Below are positions 1 to 5,468 of a stretch of 5,468 nt of DNA, in pieces (position 1 is the stretch's first letter; each line of letters begins with the position of its first letter). The stretch is taken from assembly GCA_029776465.1 (NCBI GenBank), contig JAKOTC010000051.1, positions 1 to 5,468 of the forward strand. The letters run 5' to 3'. The stretch is from Bacillota bacterium. Its GTDB lineage: Bacteria > Bacillota > Clostridia > Oscillospirales > JAKOTC01. Below the pieces are notes generated by a model. That model worked only from the letters and a program-made list of their open reading frames with translations. It was not told the origin of the DNA and did no database searches. Made by a program: the position numbers and the translations under genes.

Positions 1-459
1 ATCGGGTATCCCGAAACGCTGGTTACAAACTTCCAGCTTGGCCCCATCCCTGTTCATGTGGGCGCAGGGCTGGCTTACCGCATCGATGAAGACAGCGCAT
101 CCATGGTTCGGGCAAAGTTTGAGTTCGGTCTTGAAAAGGACATCAACATTGCCATCGTTTATTTGCGCGGATATATCTACGCAGGTGCTGACGGGGCCTA
201 TTACTTTGACGGTCCCGACGCCGACAGGATCGCGCTTGAGCTGTATCTCAAGGGCGGCATCAACGGAGGAATCCGGGCGGCTGGGAAACGCTTCGACATC
301 ATCAGCTTCTATCTGGATGCGCGCGGAAATCTGGCGGCTGCGTCTCCGTACACCGCTTGGGATCTCGAGTGCTCCTGCAAGGTGTCCTACAGCCTCGATT
401 TGTGGCTGGTGTCGGTGGAAGGCTCGGTCAATGCGAGATTCGACACAACGATAGGATGA
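1..459 (+). CDS. C-terminal part of an unidentified beta-rich protein (5' end outside window)
   Basis: The reading frame is open from the first base of the window and stops at TGA 457-459, giving the last 152 residues of a longer protein. I do not recognise the family. The visible part is dominated by alternating polar/hydrophobic stretches separated by Gly, Asn and Asp turns (for example residues about 17-30, 37-48, 52-66 and 125-150). This suggests consecutive beta strands, as in a barrel, solenoid or beta-sandwich repeat. No obvious transmembrane helix, LPxTG-type sorting signal or catalytic motif is visible in this portion. A GTG at 58 is in frame, but no ribosome binding site precedes it and protein-like sequence continues upstream, so the true start is very likely before the window. 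No clear terminator follows it. The riboswitch begins about 150 bases downstream and cannot control this gene. A surface or secreted structural protein is possible but is a guess. Confidence 0.7.
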   Translation: MGYPETLVTNFQLGPIPVHVGAGLAYRIDEDSASMVRAKFEFGLEKDINIAIVYLRGYIYAGADGAYYFDGPDADRIALELYLKGGINGGIRAAGKRFDIISFYLDARGNLAAASPYTAWDLECSCKVSYSLDLWLVSVEGSVNARFDTTIG

Positions 460-606
460 TAAATATGATATTGCTCGAAAGCACTACGCACGTTCCTATC
501 GTATGGTCTTCGCCGGCTGGCAGACCATTGAGGCCATGAAGTATTTCTTCTACAGCACAGGCGTTTCACAAATTGGCTGGGTCAAGAGGAATATTACAAA
601 ACAGAA
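460..606. other. Intergenic stretch with an open but unassigned frame
   Basis: No gene can be supported here. One plus-strand frame stays open from about 455 to a TGA at 677-679 and reads like ordinary protein in part (Tyr-, Trp- and Phe-containing, around 479-600). However, it has no good start codon with a ribosome binding site, and it runs straight through the riboswitch aptamer, so its 3' half cannot be normal coding sequence. The first part might be the eroded tail of an older gene. I looked for a promoter feeding the riboswitch. A TTGGCT at 573-578 and a TATTAC at 592-597 are present, but their spacing (13 bases) is wrong. The riboswitch transcript start therefore remains unassigned. 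Confidence 0.4.
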
Positions 607-692
607 TAGAGCCAAGGGCAAACCCATCAAAAGATGGGGACGCAAAGCCATAGGATCTAAGGCGCTTCTCGCGCTATGATAGCCTGGCTGCC
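607..692 (+). promoter_or_regulatory. Cyclic di-GMP-I (GEMM-I) riboswitch aptamer
   Basis: This RNA leader element binds the second messenger c-di-GMP and controls transcription or translation downstream. The class hallmarks occur in order. AGGGCAAACC (615-624) is followed by a hairpin, CCCATC (623-628) and GATGGG (633-638), closed by an AAAA loop. Next comes the conserved block GGACGCAAAGCC (638-649), then a tetraloop-receptor-like pair UCUAAG (656-661) and UAUGA (675-679). These enclose a GCGC/GCGC stem (662-665, 671-674). The closing segment UAGCCUGGCUGCC (680-692) follows, and UGCC (689-692) pairs with GGCA (617-620) to form the outer helix. From memory, AGGGCAAACC matches the Vibrio Vc2 aptamer, which argues for c-di-GMP rather than the cGAMP-selective variant. 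The P1b loop is AAAA instead of the usual GNRA loop. No promoter was recognised upstream. Downstream lies a terminator-like hairpin, then the IS, so the natural target gene is unclear. Confidence 0.93.
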
Positions 693-701
693 AAAAGTCA
701 A

Positions 702-745
702 GCAAAGCCTACCCTTTTCCCAGAGGGCGGGCTTTTGCGGTCTTT
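702..745 (+). terminator. Intrinsic terminator, probable riboswitch expression platform
   Basis: GCAAAGCC (702-709) pairs with GGCTTTTGC (730-738) with one bulged T. Above a TA/CG internal loop, CCCT (712-715) pairs with AGGG (724-727), leaving an 8-base loop. A T-rich stretch (741-745) follows, although the tail is not a pure U run. The hairpin starts ten bases after the outer aptamer helix ends, the usual place for a GEMM expression platform. The direction of control (ligand switches off or on) cannot be told from sequence alone. A second copy of the 3' arm lies at 748-759 and could compete for the same 5' arm. Confidence 0.75.
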
Positions 746-759
746 CTGGCTTTTGACGG
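730..759 (+). repeat. Direct repeat of the terminator 3' arm
   Basis: GGCTTTTGCGG (730-740) and GGCTTTTGACGG (748-759) are near-identical, differing by one inserted A. Both can pair with the segment at 697-709: the first with GCAAAGCC (702-709), the second with GTCAA (697-701) plus AAGCC (705-709), leaving GCA bulged. The two pairings exclude each other. This may be tandem terminator structure, a switching element, or a small local duplication. Confidence 0.55.
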
Positions 760-783
760 ATGATTTCAGGGTATCATATAAGG

Positions 784-807
784 CTTTCGCCGTCCTCCTG
801 GCGAAAG
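784..807 (+). promoter_or_regulatory. Perfect 8-bp hairpin next to a ribosome binding site
   Basis: CTTTCGCC (784-791) and GGCGAAAG (800-807) are exact inverted repeats around an 8-base loop, GTCCTCCT. The right arm overlaps the purine-rich AAAGGGGG (804-811) that precedes the ATG at 816, so the hairpin could partly mask that ribosome binding site. The loop carries CCTCC, complementary to the GGAGG at 841-845. No U-tract follows on the plus strand, so it is not a good rightward terminator. Confidence 0.5.
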
Positions 808-815
808 GGGGATCT

Positions 816-854
816 ATGATTATCTGTTTCTACTCCATTTGGAGGCTGAAATAA
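816..854 (+). CDS. Putative 12-codon leader ORF or remnant gene start after the riboswitch
   Basis: ATG 816-818 follows AAAGGGGG (804-811) at a short 4-base spacing. It opens a frame of 12 codons (MIICFYSIWRLK) ending at TAA 852-854. It is the only start with a ribosome-binding-like sequence between the riboswitch platform and the insertion sequence. It could be a short leader peptide, the remaining start of a decayed riboswitch-controlled gene, or chance. The hydrophobic residues near the start fit several explanations. No family can be assigned and translation is not established. Confidence 0.2.
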   Translation: MIICFYSIWRLK

Positions 855-904
855 AGACGGAGCACTTCGTACATACGACCATCCTCAACTTCAATACTAT
901 AAAT

Positions 905-929
905 GAGCAAATTTGTGAAAATGCCGAAA
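905..929 (+). repeat. Left terminal inverted repeat of the insertion sequence
   Basis: GAGCAAATTTG (905-915) and the following 14 bases match the reverse complement of 2179-2203 at 23 of 25 positions. The mismatches are at 917 and 924. This end lies just after the transposase stop codon at 931-933, with which it almost abuts. Confidence 0.85.
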
Positions 930-930
930 G

Positions 931-2107
931 TTACCCTATCCCCAGCATAGCGAGGGGTATTCCGTTCTTTCCGCAATTGTAAACATACTGCACAGCGTTA
1001 CGCAGGACAAGATTCTGCCAGTATTCGTAACCCTCTGAAAAAGAGCGCAGTACACCACTGCCCACACAGCACAGGAAGTGGGTGAGCGACATCAGAAGCC
1101 AGAACCGACGTATTCCGGTTGCGGAACGGATTTGGTATTTGTCCAGCGCAAGTTTCCCCTTGGTAGTTCGGAAGAACACTTCGACAGGCCAACGCTTCGT
1201 ATACAGATTCAGAATGTACTCTACAGACAAATCAGCGTTTGTACACAGAAAAGCCCGCAATGCTTTCGGCTTTCCAAAAGCATTTTCCGGATATGTGAGA
1301 ATAACTGCCGCTCCATCTGTACCGTTTATCTGTCCGTCATATCGGTAAACCCAATATTTCCGTTTTCCTACGGAAACCAAATGGACTCCAGAATCTGTTT
1401 TCCGAAGTTTTGAGGCAAACTCGCTTAATGGTGTCCGAATACCGCAGGGATAGAGAATGCGATTGGTTTTCAATCCTGAGATGGTATAGAAGCCTTTGCG
1501 AACGAATGCGTCCATCACCTTGTCACAGGTATACCAGCTGTCACAAAGCAGATAGCCAATGTTCGGAGGTGCTGGAAGTGTATTCGCAATGCTGCTTACC
1601 ATATCGATCTTACTCTGGCTTTTGTCATAAAGAAGGATCGCGTAGTTCAGAACCAGTTCTCCGCAAGCCAGCATGACGCCGATCGCCTGATGCCCATAGT
1701 CCATCCGTCCCTTTAAATGAGACATATGGTTAGAGGTAGCTTCCATGGGATACACCGTCTGTGACGAAGGCCGTGTTTTAGAAGCAATGGTGTCATCGAT
1801 AATGCACAGAACCGGCTGATTGGTTTCACGGGAATGCTGATAGACCTTTTCAATAACAGATTCACGAAGATTCTTTTCCAATGCGGCAGAATCCCATTTC
1901 CCTTTGTTCAGAAAATGGGCCAAAGATGTACGGTGTCGGTCGCTATACCGGGCAAAATCCACCGTTTTTCCCCGGTATCCATCGAAAAAAGCAGGATTCT
2001 ATTATTCGCAGGATGTTATTACGCACACACGCTGTATAGGTATTGAGGAATTTTATCTCATTCAAAGCCTTGACCAAATCGATATTGTGTACTATACTGA
2101 GTTCCAT
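931..2107 (-). pseudogene. DDE transposase (IS4/IS701 type), frameshifted near the N-terminus
   Basis: This is the cut-and-paste transposase of the surrounding IS. The best start is ATG at 2107-2105: AAAGGA lies 9 bases upstream, while the ATGs at 2113 and 2116 are too close to it. From there the frame encodes 39 residues, then meets six T residues (plus-strand A run 1985-1990). Removing one T joins it smoothly (CFFDGYRGKTVDFARYS) to the long frame ending at TAA 931-933, giving about 391 residues. As written, translation from 2107 stops at TAG 1945-1943 after 54 residues. A GTG at 1962 could start a shortened 343-residue product, without a good ribosome binding site. In repaired numbering the catalytic triad is intact: Asp104 (IIDDT), Asp189 (CDSWY) and Glu309 in YTKRWPVEVFFRTTK, an exact Y-(2)-R-(3)-E-(6)-K motif. 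Loss of function is inferred. A sequencing error or recoding could also explain the split. Confidence 0.85.
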
Positions 2108-2150
2108 AGACATCATTCCTTTCTTGTGTTGTTGAGTGTGTGGTAACCTC

Positions 2151-2179
2151 AGTATACACGATTTTGGGAATGATGTCTT
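2151..2179 (-). promoter_or_regulatory. Transposase promoter inside the right end of the IS
   Basis: On the minus strand, AAGACA (plus 2174-2179) and TATACT (plus 2151-2156) are separated by 17 bases. The -10 box matches the vegetative consensus at 5 of 6 positions and the -35 box at 4 of 6. It reads toward the transposase start at 2107, and the -35 box abuts the right inverted repeat. Confidence 0.6.
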
Positions 2180-2203
2180 TTCGTCATTTTAACAAATTTG
2201 CTC
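2179..2203 (-). repeat. Right terminal inverted repeat of the insertion sequence
   Basis: The reverse complement of these bases begins GAGCAAATTTGTTAAAATG and matches the left repeat at 905-929 in 23 of 25 positions. Immediately outside lies CTTTAAAG (2204-2211). It is palindromic and resembles CTATAAAT (897-904) at 6 of 8 positions, so the true boundary of the element is slightly ambiguous. Confidence 0.85.
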
Positions 2204-2231
2204 CTTTAAAGCATTAAATCCAGATTTTGCC

Positions 2232-2260
2232 TTGCAAAGTAGAAAGGGTCATGATAGAAT
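2232..2260 (+). promoter_or_regulatory. Promoter of the URO-D/lacZ operon
   Basis: TTGCAA (2232-2237) and TAGAAT (2255-2260) are spaced by exactly 17 bases, and the -10 box is preceded by TGA (2252-2254), an extended -10 arrangement. Transcription would start near 2267, leaving a leader of only about 20 bases before the ATG at 2288. It lies outside the IS, so it appears native to the operon. No clear operator palindrome or catabolite-repression (cre) site was noticed around it. Confidence 0.7.
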
Positions 2261-2287
2261 GAAGCAGGATGAAAAGGAGTGAGGTTG

Positions 2288-3445
2288 ATGGCGGAGTATG
2301 ACTTTCAATCGCACAATCGGGAAGTCCGAGCGGTATGGGAATCCTATCGCGCCGGCGCTCCGATTCGAATGCCGATGGTCATCGGGGTTAATCCTCGGCA
2401 TATCCTGATGGATCCTGCTTTAAACACCAAAAAAGTGACCTTTGCGGAATATATGAATAATCCGGATGTGATGCTGGAGGTGCTGCTTCAGTTTCGGGAT
2501 TATGCTGCCCATCACCTCTGGTGTGATGTGGAAATGGGCTTGCCGGAGCAGGGCTGGAATATCTATGTGGATTTTCAGAATGTGTATGAAGCCGGGTGGT
2601 TTGGCGCGGAGATTCAGTATAGCGGGAATAATTCGCCGGTTTCCAAGCCCCTGCTGACGGATGATTGCAAACACCTCTTATTCGAAAAGGGGATTCCGGA
2701 TCCCTTCAGCAATTTGATGGCCAAAGGTAGGCAGTATTACGAGCACTTTGTTGCTGTGAAGCAAAAAGGCTTTACATATAAAAACAGACCGCTAAATCAA
2801 ATATCCGTTGGCTGGCTGGGCACGGATGGTCCCATGACCCTGGCCTGTGATCTGCGGGGCACCGAAAATTTTGCCCTCGATTTATATGAAGACCCGGACT
2901 ATGCCCTTCAACTGCTGGAGTATATAACCGAAGCCACCATCCAAAGGGTGAAAGCTTGGCGCCGATACTTGGGCCAGCCGGAGAAATCCCCCGGTTATGC
3001 CTTTGCGGATGACAGCATTGTGCTTTTATCGGTAGAGGATTACCGGCATTTTATCCTGCCCTTCCACCGCCGCCTGGTGGAGGAATTGTCCACCGGGGAG
3101 CTGCCCAATTCCATTCACCTATGCGGGGACGCCAGCCGGTTTTTCTCCCTTATTCGGGACGAGCTGAATGTCCGGGAGTTTGACACCGGTTTTCCCATAG
3201 ACCACGGCAAGCTGGTCCGAACCCTTGGACCGGATGTCCGGATTAATGGCGGTCCCAAGGTGGATTTGCTGCTCCACGGCAGCCCTCAGCAGGTAAAAGA
3301 GGAAACCCGTAGAATTATTGAGGAGGTCAAACCTCATAACCGACGCTTTGTCATGAGGGAAGCCAATAATCTAAGCCCCCGCACACCCGAAGCGAATCTG
3401 AAAGCGATGTATGAAACCGTTAAAGAATATGGTGATTATCAATAG
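2288..3445 (+). CDS. Uroporphyrinogen decarboxylase (URO-D)/MtaA-superfamily protein
   Basis: This is a 385-residue soluble protein of the URO-D fold family, which includes heme-pathway decarboxylases and cobalamin- or coenzyme-M-dependent methyltransferases (MtaA/CmuA type). ATG 2288 is chosen over the in-frame GTG at 2279 because AAGGAG (2274-2279) lies 8 bases upstream of it and overlaps the GTG. Family-like features are the segment around residues 175-191 (GWLGTDGPMTLACDLRG), ADDS at 240-243 and HLCGD at 277-281. HLCGD corresponds to the His-x-Cys zinc ligands of MtaA-type enzymes. The C-terminal loop that usually supplies another Cys before a TPxxN stretch reads REANNLSPRTPEAN (about 357-370) and has no Cys, so a classic zinc site is doubtful. 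There is no signal peptide or membrane segment. It is the first gene of an operon with lacZ, 9 bases downstream. Such proteins occur in sugar-utilisation loci, but substrate and reaction are unknown. A role in heme synthesis is unlikely in this context. Confidence 0.85.
   Translation: MAEYDFQSHNREVRAVWESYRAGAPIRMPMVIGVNPRHILMDPALNTKKVTFAEYMNNPDVMLEVLLQFRDYAAHHLWCDVEMGLPEQGWNIYVDFQNVYEAGWFGAEIQYSGNNSPVSKPLLTDDCKHLLFEKGIPDPFSNLMAKGRQYYEHFVAVKQKGFTYKNRPLNQISVGWLGTDGPMTLACDLRGTENFALDLYEDPDYALQLLEYITEATIQRVKAWRRYLGQPEKSPGYAFADDSIVLLSVEDYRHFILPFHRRLVEELSTGELPNSIHLCGDASRFFSLIRDELNVREFDTGFPIDHGKLVRTLGPDVRINGGPKVDLLLHGSPQQVKEETRRIIEEVKPHNRRFVMREANNLSPRTPEANLKAMYETVKEYGDYQ

Positions 3446-5468
<2,023 letters not shown>

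Larger units (their letters stand above)
905..2203 (-). mobile_element. Insertion sequence of the IS4/IS701 type, about 1.3 kb
   Basis: A single minus-strand transposase gene nearly fills an element bounded by 25-bp terminal inverted repeats at 905-929 and 2179-2203 (23/25 matching). Weaker inverted similarity continues outward to about 893 and 2215, so the exact tips could lie up to roughly 12 bases further out on each side. No convincing target-site duplication was found. The length and the one-gene organisation fit DDE insertion sequences of the IS4/IS701 group, and the transposase carries the Y-(2)-R-(3)-E-(6)-K signature. The element sits between the riboswitch leader and the promoter of the URO-D/lacZ operon. 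Its transposase is frameshifted, so this copy may not be able to move by itself. Confidence 0.85.

Noticed and set aside
38..454. A 138-codon plus-strand frame overlapping the first gene
   Set aside because: It is the +1 shadow of the beta-rich protein, rich in Ser, Arg and Thr with no family-like pattern, and it lacks a ribosome binding site.
573..597. TTGGCT ... TATTAC as a promoter for the riboswitch
   Set aside because: The spacer is 13 bases, too short for a vegetative promoter, and no alternative -10 at the right distance was convincing.
536..679. 47-codon ORF starting at ATG 536
   Set aside because: It has only a weak GAGG three bases before the start, and its second half is the riboswitch aptamer.
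831..899. Protein-like minus-strand tail just outside the IS left end (ending at TAG 833-831)
   Set aside because: It reads plausibly (IEVEDGRMYEVLRLYF), but it is only about 20 codons beyond the inverted repeat, has no start, and cannot be told from chance.
1985..1990. Programmed -1 frameshift site in the transposase
   Set aside because: The reading must move +1 (or lose one T) to rejoin the long frame, and no stimulatory structure was noticed. A mutation or homopolymer error is simpler.
1078..2146. Several plus-strand frames of 70-111 codons inside the IS
   Set aside because: All are antisense to the transposase, which has the DDE triad and the YREK signature. None has a supported start.
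897..2211. CTATAAAT / CTTTAAAG as an 8-bp target-site duplication
   Set aside because: Only 6 of 8 bases match, and because the right copy is palindromic the similarity is equally explained by an extension of the inverted repeats.

Overview
The window looks like Firmicutes DNA, most likely from a Clostridia-type anaerobe. This is inferred from strong AGGAGG-type ribosome binding sites, vegetative (sigma-A-like) promoters with 17-bp spacers, a c-di-GMP-I (GEMM-I) riboswitch followed by an intrinsic terminator, a compact IS of the IS4/IS701 type, and a GH2 beta-galactosidase next to a uroporphyrinogen-decarboxylase-like gene. No rRNA, tRNA or CRISPR array was seen, so the assignment is soft.

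Layout: (1) Bases 1-459 hold the 3' end of an unidentified, beta-strand-rich protein. (2) Bases 460-904 hold no convincing full gene. They contain a well-formed c-di-GMP-I riboswitch aptamer (about 607-692), a terminator-like expression platform (702-745), a second perfect hairpin (784-807) and a 12-codon reading frame with a ribosome binding site (816-854). (3) Bases about 905-2203 are an insertion sequence with 25-bp terminal inverted repeats (23/25 matching). Its single DDE transposase, on the minus strand, is split by one extra base in a run of six T residues. (4) Bases 2204-2287 are a short intergenic region with a good promoter reading right. (5) Bases 2288-3445 encode a URO-D/MtaA-superfamily protein. 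(6) From base 3455 to the window edge runs lacZ, a GH2 beta-galactosidase truncated by the window end.

The two right-hand genes are separated by only 9 bases and share the promoter at 2232-2260, so they very probably form one operon. The beta-galactosidase keeps both catalytic glutamates. The URO-D-like partner keeps a His-x-Cys pair but seems to lack the C-terminal Cys that completes the zinc site in MtaA-type methyltransferases. Its role is unknown.

The most interesting part is the riboswitch region. The aptamer is intact, but its transcript runs only about 200 nt before meeting the IS, and the sole reading frame it reaches has 12 codons. It therefore appears to be an orphaned c-di-GMP switch whose target gene was lost or cut off, or one controlling a very short leader. 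The expression platform also carries duplicated arms that could form mutually exclusive hairpins. I found no clear new multi-gene system in this window.
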